Below are positions 1-6,183 of a stretch of 6,235 nucleotides of DNA, piece after piece; the stretch's first letter is position 1, and each line of letters starts with the position of its first letter. The notes below the pieces were generated by a model. That model made no database searches, had not been told where the DNA came from, and saw nothing but the letters and a program-made list of their open reading frames with translations. Both the position numbers and the translations under genes were made by a program. The stretch is from Candidatus Omnitrophota bacterium (lineage in GTDB: Bacteria; Omnitrophota; Gorgyraeia; B26-G9): contig JAKLQT010000069.1 of assembly GCA_022013205.1 (NCBI GenBank), positions 1 to 6,235 on the forward strand, in the 5' to 3' direction.

Positions 1-1
1 C

Positions 2-328
2 GACCAGACAAAAGAATTTGATGTTTTACACAAAGGTGTGGAAATGATCTTAAAGCGGCTGCTTGATCTTCTGAAAAATAAAGGGGTAACAGAGATAGCA
101 GCGCAGGGTAAACCATTTGATCCTGCTTTCCATGAGGCGCTTATGCAAGTCGAATCAGATGAATACCCTGATGAAACGGTAATTGAGGAGCTTGAAAAAG
201 GATATCTTTTGCATGAAAGAGTGCTTAGGACAGCTAAGGTGAAGGTTTCAAAGATAAAAGAAAAGTTAATAATGGAAGAAGAAACAGAGCAGGAAAATAC
301 TATACAACAAGACAGTGAAATAGAGTAA
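2..328 (+). CDS. grpE: GrpE nucleotide exchange factor, C-terminal part (5' end outside window)
   Basis: This is the last 108 residues of GrpE, the cytoplasmic exchange factor that releases ADP from DnaK. The frame is open from the first bases, so the start and the N-terminal long helix lie upstream; a GTG at 38 is an internal codon and not a start. Visible are the end of the dimerising helix and then the C-terminal beta domain, which contacts the DnaK ATPase domain, with the family signatures GKPFDPAFHEALMQV and DEYPDETVIEELEKGYLLHERVLR followed by AKVKVS. After this conserved end there is an extra tail of about 24 residues rich in Glu and Gln, which is not a conserved part of the family. 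dnaK follows after 21 nt, so the two are almost certainly co-transcribed. Identity is clear from motif and context. Confidence 0.96.
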   Translation, partial: DQTKEFDVLHKGVEMILKRLLDLLKNKGVTEIAAQGKPFDPAFHEALMQVESDEYPDETVIEELEKGYLLHERVLRTAKVKVSKIKEKLIMEEETEQENTIQQDSEIE

Positions 329-332
329 TAAA

Positions 333-342
333 AAGGGGAGGG
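333..342 (+). promoter_or_regulatory. Ribosome binding site of dnaK
   Basis: The purine run AAGGGGAGGG lies 7 nt before the dnaK ATG at 350 and is a strong Shine-Dalgarno match. It fixes the dnaK start, and the encoded N-terminus MAKVIGIDLGT agrees with the family. Confidence 0.8.
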
Positions 343-349
343 TTTTAAA

Positions 350-2227
350 ATGGCAAAAGTAATCGGAATTGATTTAGGAACTTCAAACTCAGCCGCAGCT
401 TTCTTGGAAGGCGGCAGGCCGACCATAATACCGTCTGCTGAGGGTACTACAGTAGGAGGAGGAAAAGCGTTTCCTTCTTATGTTGCGTTTACAAAAGATG
501 GACAGCGTTTAGTGGGTGAACCGGCACGCCGCCAGGCAGCGATCAATGCCCAGGGTACAATACAGGCGGCAAAAAGAAAAATGGGGTCTGATTATAAATT
601 CGAGGCGTATGGTAATAAATATACACCGCAGCAGATATCCGCTTTTATCCTGCAGAAGGTAAAAGAAGACGCTGAGGCTTATCTCGGCGATAAGGTAGAC
701 GGTGTTGTTATTACATGTCCTGCTTATTTTGATGATAACCAGAGAGCGGCAACAAAAGACGCGGGTGCTATTGCGGGACTCAATGTTTTGCGAATAATTA
801 ATGAGCCGACCGCGGCATGTCTTGCCTATGGGCTTGATAAATCAGGAAAAGAACAGAAGATCATGGTTTTTGATTTAGGCGGCGGTACGCTTGATGTAAC
901 TATTATGGAAATGGCCGAAGGCGTTTTTGAAGTAAAATCTACACATGGTGATACGCATCTTGGCGGTACTGATATGGATAACGCGCTCATTGATTATATT
1001 GCCGAAGAATTCAAGAGAGAACAGGGAATAGATTTACGTAAAGATAAGATGGCCTTGCAGCGCTTAAGAGAGGGAGCAGAAAAAGCCAAGATCGAACTTT
1101 CCAGCGCGTTAAACACAGATGTAAATCTTCCTTTTATTACAGCCGACGCGAGCGGGCCTAAACATTTAACTCTTTCAATCAGCAGGGCAAAACTTGAAGA
1201 TCTGATAAATCCTATTGTTGAACGTTGCCGTGAACCGATAGCAAAGGCGACCCAGGACGCGAAGTTAAAGCCAAGCGATATTGACCGTATTATCATGGTC
1301 GGTGGCCCAACGCGTATGCCTATCATTCAGAAATTCGTTGAAGATTACGCGGGAAAGAAGATAGAGGGCGGTGTTGATCCTATGGAATGCGTAGCTATGG
1401 GAGCGGCAATTCAGGCCGGAATAATTAAAGGTGATGTCAAAGACGTACTGTTGCTTGATGTTACGCCGCTTTCTTTAGGCATAGAGACTCTTGGCGGTGT
1501 TTGTACAAAGTTAATTGAGCGCAATACAACCGTACCTACGAAAAAGAGCCAGGTGTTTTCAACGGCCGCGGATAACCAGACTGAGGTTACGATCAGAGTA
1601 CTGCAGGGAGAAAGACAGTTGGCTAATGACAACGTTGAGCTGGGCAGGTTTAATCTAGTTGGTATCCCCCCGGCTGCACGCGGTATTCCCCAGATCGAAG
1701 TGGCTTTTGATATTGATGCTAACGGGCTTGTACATGTCTCGGCAAAAGACCTGGGCACAGGTAAAGAACAAAGAATCACAATTACCGCGCCGACAAAACT
1801 ATCTGATGAGGAAATTAACCGCATGATAAAGGACGCGGAAAAATTTGCTGAAGCGGATAAAAAGAAAAAAGAGGAAATTGAAGTACGCAACCAGGCTGAA
1901 ACATTAGTTTACGCTACAGAAAAATCCTTAAAGGATTTCGGTGATAAGGTAAGTACTGCTGAAAAGGAAAGCATTGAGAAAAAGGCAGCACAGTTGAAAG
2001 AAGATATAAAAAGTGAAGATATCCAAAAGATAAAGAAATCAACAGAAGAGTTGACCCAGGCTTCGCATAAACTCGCGGAAGCAGTATATAAAGCACAGGC
2101 AGCACAGCAGCAGGCAGAACAGCCCTCCGGCCAGGCGCAGGATGCCCAGCAGGGTGAGGCCGCGAAAGACGATAAGAACAAAGAAGATGTTGTCGATGCT
2201 GAATATAAAGTGGAAGACGATAAATGA
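350..2227 (+). CDS. dnaK: Molecular chaperone DnaK (Hsp70)
   Basis: Hsp70 chaperone of 625 residues that binds hydrophobic peptide segments in an ATP-controlled cycle with DnaJ and GrpE. The ATPase domain spans about 1-362 and shows phosphate-1 IGIDLGTSNS (5-14), NEPTAACLAYG (151-161), phosphate-2 DLGGGTLD (175-182), GDTHLGG with Thr202 at the autophosphorylation position, and the adenosine-site motif VGGPTRMP (317-324). The hydrophobic linker VLLLDVTPLSLG (366-377) leads to the substrate-binding beta domain (to about 480), the helical lid and a disordered Gln/Ala-rich tail ending near DVVDAEYKVEDDK. Compared with E. coli DnaK (638 aa), about 24 residues are missing after KRKMG (76-79), as in Bacillus and archaeal proteins, and the loop EGTTVGGGKAFPS (31-43) is about 5 residues longer. 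The start is set by a strong ribosome site. The gene sits between grpE and dnaJ. Confidence 0.98.
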   Translation: MAKVIGIDLGTSNSAAAFLEGGRPTIIPSAEGTTVGGGKAFPSYVAFTKDGQRLVGEPARRQAAINAQGTIQAAKRKMGSDYKFEAYGNKYTPQQISAFILQKVKEDAEAYLGDKVDGVVITCPAYFDDNQRAATKDAGAIAGLNVLRIINEPTAACLAYGLDKSGKEQKIMVFDLGGGTLDVTIMEMAEGVFEVKSTHGDTHLGGTDMDNALIDYIAEEFKREQGIDLRKDKMALQRLREGAEKAKIELSSALNTDVNLPFITADASGPKHLTLSISRAKLEDLINPIVERCREPIAKATQDAKLKPSDIDRIIMVGGPTRMPIIQKFVEDYAGKKIEGGVDPMECVAMGAAIQAGIIKGDVKDVLLLDVTPLSLGIETLGGVCTKLIERNTTVPTKKSQVFSTAADNQTEVTIRVLQGERQLANDNVELGRFNLVGIPPAARGIPQIEVAFDIDANGLVHVSAKDLGTGKEQRITITAPTKLSDEEINRMIKDAEKFAEADKKKKEEIEVRNQAETLVYATEKSLKDFGDKVSTAEKESIEKKAAQLKEDIKSEDIQKIKKSTEELTQASHKLAEAVYKAQAAQQQAEQPSGQAQDAQQGEAAKDDKNKEDVVDAEYKVEDDK

Positions 2228-2230
2228 TTA

Positions 2231-2269
2231 CAGATTAACGCAGATTAAAAGAAGCAGATGATCGCTGAT
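2231..2269 (+). repeat. Short CAGAT-type repeats in the dnaK-dnaJ gap
   Basis: The 55-nt gap holds CAGAT at 2231, 2241 and 2255, followed by CTGAT at 2265, so the units are spaced 10, 14 and 10 nt. The first two extend to CAGATTAA. The pattern resembles the degenerate CAGATTA-type dispersed repeats found between genes in many bacterial genomes (recalled, not searched). It contains no gene, and the ribosome site of dnaJ follows directly. Confidence 0.5.
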
Positions 2270-2271
2270 AT

Positions 2272-2277
2272 AAAGGA
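2272..2277 (+). promoter_or_regulatory. Ribosome binding site of dnaJ
   Basis: AAAGGA, followed by further purines, lies 5 nt before the ATG at 2283. It supports that start, which gives the expected N-terminus MTKRDYYEILGV. Confidence 0.7.
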
Positions 2278-2282
2278 AGAGA

Positions 2283-3428
2283 ATGACAAAACGGGATTAT
2301 TACGAGATTTTAGGCGTAGGTAAAGATGCTGCGGTTGATGATATTAAAAAGACATACCGTAAACTGGCTATGAAATATCATCCGGACCGGGCAGCTCCTG
2401 AAAAGCACAAGGAATCTGAGGAAAAATTTAAAGAGATTTCAGAAGCTTACGCGGTATTGAGTGATGAAAAAAAACGTGCGCAATATGATCGTTTTGGCCA
2501 TGCCGGTATTAATAATCAATACAGCAGCGAAGATATATTTCGCGGAGCTGATTTTAGCTCTATTTTTGAAGATATAGGATTTGGCGGCGGAGGGATTTTT
2601 GAGGATCTTTTCTCCGGCTTTGGATTCTCCGGTTCACGCCCATCAAGCCGGGGCTCTCGCCGCGGCGCGGACCTTGAATATGAGCTTTTGCTCAGCTTTG
2701 AAGAAGCAGCCAAGGGGATAGAGAGAACTATTGCAATAAAACGCGGGGATCCGTGCCCGGCATGTAAAGGCAACGGCGCTCAGCCTGGAACGAAAAGGAT
2801 CACTTGCCCGGGGTGCAGGGGAAGCGGACAAGTAGGGCAATCAGCAGGATTTTTCACTATTGCCAGAACCTGTGACAGCTGTCATGGAGAAGGCGAAATT
2901 ATTACTGCTCCATGTAAAAAATGTCAGGGAAGGGGAAAGGTCCTGGTTGAGAGAAAAATTAATATAACGATCCCTGCCGGAGTGGATAACGGATCGCATC
3001 TGAGGGTCAGAGGCGAGGGAGAAGCAGGAACAAAAGGGGGGCCGCGTGGAGAGTTATATATCCTGATCAGGCTAAAGCCTAATAAGGTTTTTGAAAGACA
3101 TGGTAATGATGTGATTTGCAAGGTTCCGATAAGTTTTGTACAGGCGGCAATGGGCACGGAAATAGAAGTGCCAGGCCTCTATGAGGAAAAAATCAAGATG
3201 AAAATCCCCGCCGGCACACAAAACGAAAAAGTTTTCAGAATAAGCGGCAAGGGATTTCCTGATTTAAGGGGCCATAGCAAAGGAGATCAGTATATAAGGG
3301 TTCATGTTACGGTGCCGACGAGTTTAAGTTCAGAACAAAAGAAACTATTAATTGAGTTCTCAAAGCTTAGCGATGAGAATCCTAAAAACGAATCCATTAC
3401 CGAAAAAATTAAGAATGCGTTTAAATAG
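2283..3428 (+). CDS. dnaJ: Chaperone protein DnaJ (Hsp40, type I)
   Basis: Full-length type I Hsp40 of 381 residues, the co-chaperone that hands clients to DnaK and stimulates its ATPase. The J domain covers about 4-72 with the essential HPD at 33-35 and QYDRFGHAG at its end. A Gly/Phe- and Ser-rich linker runs to about 125. The zinc-binding region carries all four CxxCxGxG motifs (Cys 158/161, 175/178, 197/200, 211/214) with the same inter-motif spacing as E. coli DnaJ, so two Zn ions should be bound. C-terminal client-binding and dimerisation domains follow (about 223-350). Length is close to the family norm (E. coli 376). The Lys-rich end, KNESITEKIKNAFK, is not conserved family sequence. 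No key residue is missing. The gene follows dnaK by 55 nt on the same strand. Confidence 0.98.
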   Translation: MTKRDYYEILGVGKDAAVDDIKKTYRKLAMKYHPDRAAPEKHKESEEKFKEISEAYAVLSDEKKRAQYDRFGHAGINNQYSSEDIFRGADFSSIFEDIGFGGGGIFEDLFSGFGFSGSRPSSRGSRRGADLEYELLLSFEEAAKGIERTIAIKRGDPCPACKGNGAQPGTKRITCPGCRGSGQVGQSAGFFTIARTCDSCHGEGEIITAPCKKCQGRGKVLVERKINITIPAGVDNGSHLRVRGEGEAGTKGGPRGELYILIRLKPNKVFERHGNDVICKVPISFVQAAMGTEIEVPGLYEEKIKMKIPAGTQNEKVFRISGKGFPDLRGHSKGDQYIRVHVTVPTSLSSEQKKLLIEFSKLSDENPKNESITEKIKNAFK

Positions 3429-3431
3429 GTA

Positions 3432-3481
3432 AAAACATAACTCAGTGTTCGAAGTGATGCTAAGTTATATGTTTAAACTTA
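3432..3481 (+). other. Imperfect inverted repeats after dnaJ, possible attenuator or processing hairpin
   Basis: An arm at 3433-3445 (AAACATAACTCAG) can pair with 3460-3474 (CTAAGTTATATGTTT), leaving one C-A mismatch, a 2-nt bulge and a 14-nt loop. The second arm can instead pair through TAAGTT (3461-3466) with AACTTA (3476-3481). The two structures exclude each other. It begins 4 nt after the dnaJ stop, which suggests an end-of-message or RNA-processing role, but there is no following T-run and the stems are AT-rich, so I do not call it an intrinsic terminator. Confidence 0.4.
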
Positions 3482-3483
3482 TA

Positions 3484-3518
3484 CCGCTATGGCGGGTTAA
3501 TTCGCCCGCCTGGGCGGG
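3484..3518 (+). repeat. GC-rich palindromic cluster upstream of the FmdB-like gene
   Basis: Four alternating complementary blocks occur in a row: CCGC (3484-3487), GGCGGG (3491-3496), CCCGCC (3505-3510) and GGCGGG (3513-3518). CCGC-TATG-GCGG, GGCGGG-8 nt-CCCGCC and CCCGC-CTGG-GCGGG are three possible stem-loops, and neighbouring ones are mutually exclusive. GGCGGGTT also occurs twice as a direct repeat (3491 and 3513). The block is sharply GC-rich within an AT-rich gap, like a REP-type intergenic palindrome. It ends 6 nt before the ribosome site of the next gene and may influence its translation or mRNA stability. Confidence 0.55.
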
Positions 3519-3524
3519 TTCATT

Positions 3525-3530
3525 AAGGAG
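3525..3530 (+). promoter_or_regulatory. Ribosome binding site deciding the GTG start of the FmdB-like gene
   Basis: AAGGAG lies 10 nt before GTG at 3541. The frame is open further upstream to a GTG at 3445, but that stretch is encoded by the inverted repeats and has no family similarity. The site and the conserved N-terminus MPTYDY together pick 3541. Confidence 0.8.
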
Positions 3531-3540
3531 TAGATGTAAA

Positions 3541-3903
3541 GTGCCGACATATGATTATGAATGTTTAGAATGCAAACATACTTTTGAATTATTTCAAATG
3601 ATGAGCGCGAAACCGATAAAGAAATGCCCTGAATGTGGTAAGGACAACGCCAAAAGACTTATCGGCGCAGGCATGGGCATCATATTTAAAGGAACTGGGT
3701 TTTATGAGACCGATTATAAGCGCAAACAGAGCAACTCTCTAGACAACAGATCAGCGCAAAAGAATAATTCAAGTACAGATAAAAAGCAGGGAACAGAAGA
3801 GAATAAGCCTGGAAATTTAAACGCGGATTCAGCGCAAAAGAAACTGCAGCCTGAGGAAAAATCTAATAAGGCATCTGATGATAAGGGGAAAGACAGAAAA
3901 TAA
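3541..3903 (+). CDS. FmdB-family zinc-ribbon protein
   Basis: A 120-residue protein beginning with GTG (read as Met), MPTYDYECLECKHTFE, the standard opening of the FmdB/CxxC_CXXC_SSSS regulatory-protein family. Four cysteines (8, 11, 29, 32) in CxxC pairs form one zinc ribbon, followed by the family motif around GIIFKGTGFYETDYK (46-60). The remaining half is a hydrophilic, probably disordered tail rich in Lys, Gln, Asn, Ser and Glu, with SAQK occurring twice (71-74 and 97-100). The DNA of these two copies shares the 14-mer TCAGCGCAAAAGAA, 78 nt apart and in frame. The family is named for a putative regulator linked to formamidase or amidase genes; its molecular role is not established and the ribbon might bind nucleic acid or protein. 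It lies 112 nt after dnaJ and overlaps the next gene. Confidence 0.88.
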   Translation: MPTYDYECLECKHTFELFQMMSAKPIKKCPECGKDNAKRLIGAGMGIIFKGTGFYETDYKRKQSNSLDNRSAQKNNSSTDKKQGTEENKPGNLNADSAQKKLQPEEKSNKASDDKGKDRK

Positions 3904-4261
3904 AACGCATAAGAATTTTTACCTCTATTGGCTGCCGGTAATAGTCTGGGCAATATTAATTTTTGCTTTATCTTCATTTTCTACATTTCCTAAGGCTGTT
4001 CAGCCGCTTTTTTCTTTTGATAAGCTCGCGCACGCGGCTGAGTACTCAGTGCTCAGTTTTTTACTTGCCCGGGCGTTTAAAAATTCAAAAAAATATAATT
4101 CTAAGAGATATTTTCGTGTTTTAGCTGTAATTTGTGCGATTGTATACGCAATGAGTGATGAGCTGCATCAGTATTTTGTCCCTATGCGCACGCCTTGTAT
4201 CATTGACCTGATCTATGATAGTATCGGAGCAATAATCGGGCAGAAGTTTTTTAAAGGATAA
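3878..4261 (+). CDS. VanZ-like membrane protein
   Basis: A 127-residue integral membrane protein of the VanZ-like family. About four hydrophobic segments are visible near 14-32, 51-67, 79-93 and 107-124. Family signatures are FDKLAHAAEY (47-56), SDELHQYFVPMR (93-104) and the D-x3-D-x2-G pattern at Asp110, Asp114 and Gly117. VanZ gives low-level teicoplanin resistance in enterococci, but most chromosomal homologues like this one have no known function, so no resistance role should be read from it. The ATG at 3878 is preceded by AAGG (3868-3871, 6 nt spacing) and no later ATG, GTG or TTG lies before the first membrane segment. It therefore overlaps the 3' end of the preceding gene by 26 nt in another frame, implying co-transcription and likely coupled translation. 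Confidence 0.88.
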   Translation: MIRGKTENKTHKNFYLYWLPVIVWAILIFALSSFSTFPKAVQPLFSFDKLAHAAEYSVLSFLLARAFKNSKKYNSKRYFRVLAVICAIVYAMSDELHQYFVPMRTPCIIDLIYDSIGAIIGQKFFKG

Positions 4262-4290
4262 TGTTGTTTTCAAATATTTTCATTTAAACA

Positions 4291-4295
4291 AGGAG
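4291..4295 (+). promoter_or_regulatory. Ribosome binding site of the DUF1015 gene
   Basis: AGGAG lies 9 nt before ATG 4305 and 4 nt before an out-of-frame ATG at 4300, which would encode only 11 residues before a stop. Spacing and the conserved N-terminus MAEIIPFCGLRY select 4305. Confidence 0.75.
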
Positions 4296-4304
4296 AAAAA
4301 TGTT

Positions 4305-5567
4305 ATGGCTGAGATTATTCCGTTTTGCGGACTAAGATATAATAGAAAAAAGGTTAAAAATATAAAAGGGGTCTTTGCTCCTCCTTATGATGTTATTTCA
4401 GAAAAGCAGCAGGGAGAGCTTTACAGGCAGCATCCGTTAAATATCATCAGGCTGATTCTGGGCAAGCAGTCCAAGAATGACGATATGCGCGATAACCGCT
4501 ATACCCGGGCCGGGAACCTGCTTCAAGAATGGATTAAAACAGGCATTCTGGTCAAAGATGCTGTTCCCAGTATCTATATATATACTCAGGATTATGTTTT
4601 TGACGGGGTATCAAAGAAAAGGGTCGGATTCCTGGCCAGGATGAAACTTGAAAAAGGAAATGAATGTCTGCCGCATGAACATACGCTTGCCAAACCCAAA
4701 CAGGACAGGGTAAAGCTGATACGCGCGGTGCAGGCCAACCTGAGCCCGATCTTCACTTTTTATATTGATAAAAAAAATGAGATAGAAAATATTCTTAAAT
4801 CCTGCATAAGAAAAAAACCGCTGATAAGCTTTAAAGACAAAGAAAATATTATGCATCGCTTCTGGCAGGTCGGGAAAAAAAACACAATTGAAAGAATTAG
4901 AAAATTGATGAGAAGAAAGAAGACTTTTATTGCCGACGGCCATCACCGTTATGAAGTTTCCCTCTCATATCTTAAGGAAATGTCCAGAAAAAAAGGCAGC
5001 AATGGTGAGTTTAATTCCGTAATGATGTATTTCACCGGATTTAACGATCAGAACCTTAGCGTTATGCCGACACACAGGCTGGTAAAAGCAATCCCGGATA
5101 TCCAGAGCAAAATTAATTCTCTTGGCGATTATTTTAAGGTCAGCGTTGTCAAAAATCTTAAGGAAATGCTTTCTGCTCAGGCAGGGAAAGATGGATTTTC
5201 TCTGGGTATGTGCTATAAAAACAAATTCTACGTTTTAGAAATGAAAGACGATCAAATACTGGATAAGCTTATGCGTAAATCACCCGCGCAGTGGCGCAGG
5301 CTTGATGTGGCGATGCTGAATTCAGTTGTCTTTGAACATATATTTAAACTTAAAGAAAAGCAAAAAGAGGAAAAGATTAGTTATACGCGGGATCCGCAAT
5401 ACGCGGTTGAGTGCGTGAAAAGTGAAAAAGCCTCGGCCGCCTTTTTCCCCAATACCACAAAAGCAGAGCAGGTTAAAAAAATCGCCTTATCCGGTAACCG
5501 TATGCCGCAAAAATCAACATACTTTTATCCCAAACCTGTAACCGGGCTTGTAATCAATAAATTCTAA
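4305..5567 (+). CDS. DUF1015 family protein
   Basis: A 420-residue soluble protein matching the DUF1015 family over its full usual length (about 400-430). Landmarks in order are IIPFCGLRYN (4-13), APPYDVIS (25-32), HPLNIIRLILGK (43-54), LPHEHTLAKPKQDR (122-135), ANLSPIF (144-150), FIADGHHRYE (208-217), PTHRLV (255-260) and the terminal signature MPQKSTYFYPKPVTGLV (400-416). No signal peptide or membrane segment is seen. The biochemical role of the family is not settled as far as I know. The conserved His and Asp motifs, above all DGHHR, resemble the ParB/sulfiredoxin-like fold, which includes free-serine kinases, so a nucleotide-dependent small-molecule kinase is a reasonable but unproven guess. 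It follows the VanZ-like gene by 43 nt and precedes the HD gene by 10 nt. Confidence 0.92.
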   Translation: MAEIIPFCGLRYNRKKVKNIKGVFAPPYDVISEKQQGELYRQHPLNIIRLILGKQSKNDDMRDNRYTRAGNLLQEWIKTGILVKDAVPSIYIYTQDYVFDGVSKKRVGFLARMKLEKGNECLPHEHTLAKPKQDRVKLIRAVQANLSPIFTFYIDKKNEIENILKSCIRKKPLISFKDKENIMHRFWQVGKKNTIERIRKLMRRKKTFIADGHHRYEVSLSYLKEMSRKKGSNGEFNSVMMYFTGFNDQNLSVMPTHRLVKAIPDIQSKINSLGDYFKVSVVKNLKEMLSAQAGKDGFSLGMCYKNKFYVLEMKDDQILDKLMRKSPAQWRRLDVAMLNSVVFEHIFKLKEKQKEEKISYTRDPQYAVECVKSEKASAAFFPNTTKAEQVKKIALSGNRMPQKSTYFYPKPVTGLVINKF

Positions 5568-5571
5568 GGGG
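5566..5571 (+). promoter_or_regulatory. Ribosome binding site of the HD gene, overlapping the DUF1015 stop
   Basis: AAGGGG starts inside the TAA stop of the DUF1015 gene (5565-5567) and lies 6 nt before ATG 5578. Ribosomes ending on the first gene are placed to start the second, so coupled translation is likely. Confidence 0.75.
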
Positions 5572-5577
5572 CTGTCC

Positions 5578-6156
5578 ATGAAAAATCTTGAAGACATAAT
5601 GAATTTAGCTGCGGAAGCAGGGCTTTTAAAGCGTGTAAAGCGAAGCGGCTGGTGGGTCGTGGGTATAAAAAATCCTGAATCTGTCGCGGACCATAGTTTT
5701 CGCTGTGCGGTTATCGGCTATATACTGGCTAAGATGGAAAAGGCATGCGCTCATACAGTAACAATGATGTGTCTTTTTAACGATCTGCATGAAGCCCGTA
5801 TTAATGACGCGCATAAAGTAGCCTCACGCTATTTAAATTATACAGAGGCAGAGGATAACGCGTTTCGGGACCAGATAGAAAAATTACCGAAAATGATAAA
5901 AGATGAACTCGGTGACTGGCGCAATGAATACAGGGCGCAAAAGACAAAAGAGAGCATGATCGCCCGCGACGCGGATATTCTTGAATGCCTGTTTCAGGCA
6001 AAAGAGTATTCTGACCAAGGCATACCTCAGGCAAAACTTTTTTTTAAAAAAGCGCCTTCATTTTTGGAGACCAAAGCGGCTAAATCCCTGTGGAAGAGTA
6101 TTAAAAAATGGGACAGCAGTAAATGGTGGCAAAAAATAACAGAGTTTAAAAGATAA
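5578..6156 (+). CDS. HD-domain hydrolase-like protein (YfbR/HDDC2-like) with altered HD motif
   Basis: A 192-residue all-helical protein resembling the HD_3 group (YfbR/HDDC2), whose characterised members are metal-dependent 5'-deoxynucleotidases. Seen are ESVADHSFRCA with His39 as first metal ligand, the segment MMCLFNDLHEARINDAHKV (63-81) that corresponds to the usual FHDxxEAxxGD block, and IARDADILECLFQAKEY (128-144), with Asp133 as the likely last ligand. At the signature position the His is replaced by Asn68 (codon AAC), while Asp69 is kept and His71 lies nearby. The metal site is therefore either modified or weakened, and I cannot tell whether the protein is active. The end is rich in Trp and Lys (KKWDSSKWWQKITEFKR). 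It starts 10 nt after the DUF1015 gene and probably shares its message. Substrate is unknown. Confidence 0.85.
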   Translation: MKNLEDIMNLAAEAGLLKRVKRSGWWVVGIKNPESVADHSFRCAVIGYILAKMEKACAHTVTMMCLFNDLHEARINDAHKVASRYLNYTEAEDNAFRDQIEKLPKMIKDELGDWRNEYRAQKTKESMIARDADILECLFQAKEYSDQGIPQAKLFFKKAPSFLETKAAKSLWKSIKKWDSSKWWQKITEFKR

Positions 6157-6161
6157 ATAGT

Positions 6162-6183
6162 CTAAAAGTCTAGGCACTCTTAG
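6162..6183 (+). other. Weak hairpin after the HD gene
   Basis: CTAA-A-AGT (6162-6169) can pair with ACT-C-TTAG (6176-6183), giving 7 pairs with one mismatch and a 6-nt loop, beginning 5 nt after the stop codon. No T-run follows, so it is at best a weak or factor-assisted end-of-message structure. It overlaps the start of an AGGAGG sequence (6182-6187). Confidence 0.25.

Noticed and set aside
1411..1890. Long minus-strand open frame opposite dnaK, and similar ones opposite the other genes
   Set aside because: They lie opposite strongly conserved coding sequence, are Ser/Phe/Leu-rich mirror translations, and show no recognisable domain.
3432..3474. Intrinsic terminator after dnaJ
   Set aside because: The stem is AT-rich and mismatched, and no T-run follows.
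3445..3540. Upstream extension of the zinc-ribbon gene to GTG 3445 (32 more residues)
   Set aside because: This stretch is encoded by the inverted repeats, lacks family similarity, and has no ribosome site; the conserved MPTYDY start and AAGGAG point to 3541.
4038..4049. Perfect palindrome CTGAGTACTCAG inside the VanZ-like gene
   Set aside because: It lies within conserved coding sequence, and a 12-bp palindrome is weak evidence for a site by itself.
3878..4261. Glycopeptide resistance gene
   Set aside because: Only generic VanZ-like features are present, with no vanHAX or regulator genes nearby; chromosomal VanZ-like proteins are widespread without resistance.
4300..4335. Out-of-frame ATG with 11 codons overlapping the DUF1015 start
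   Set aside because: Only 4 nt from the ribosome site, very short, with no sign of a leader-peptide function.
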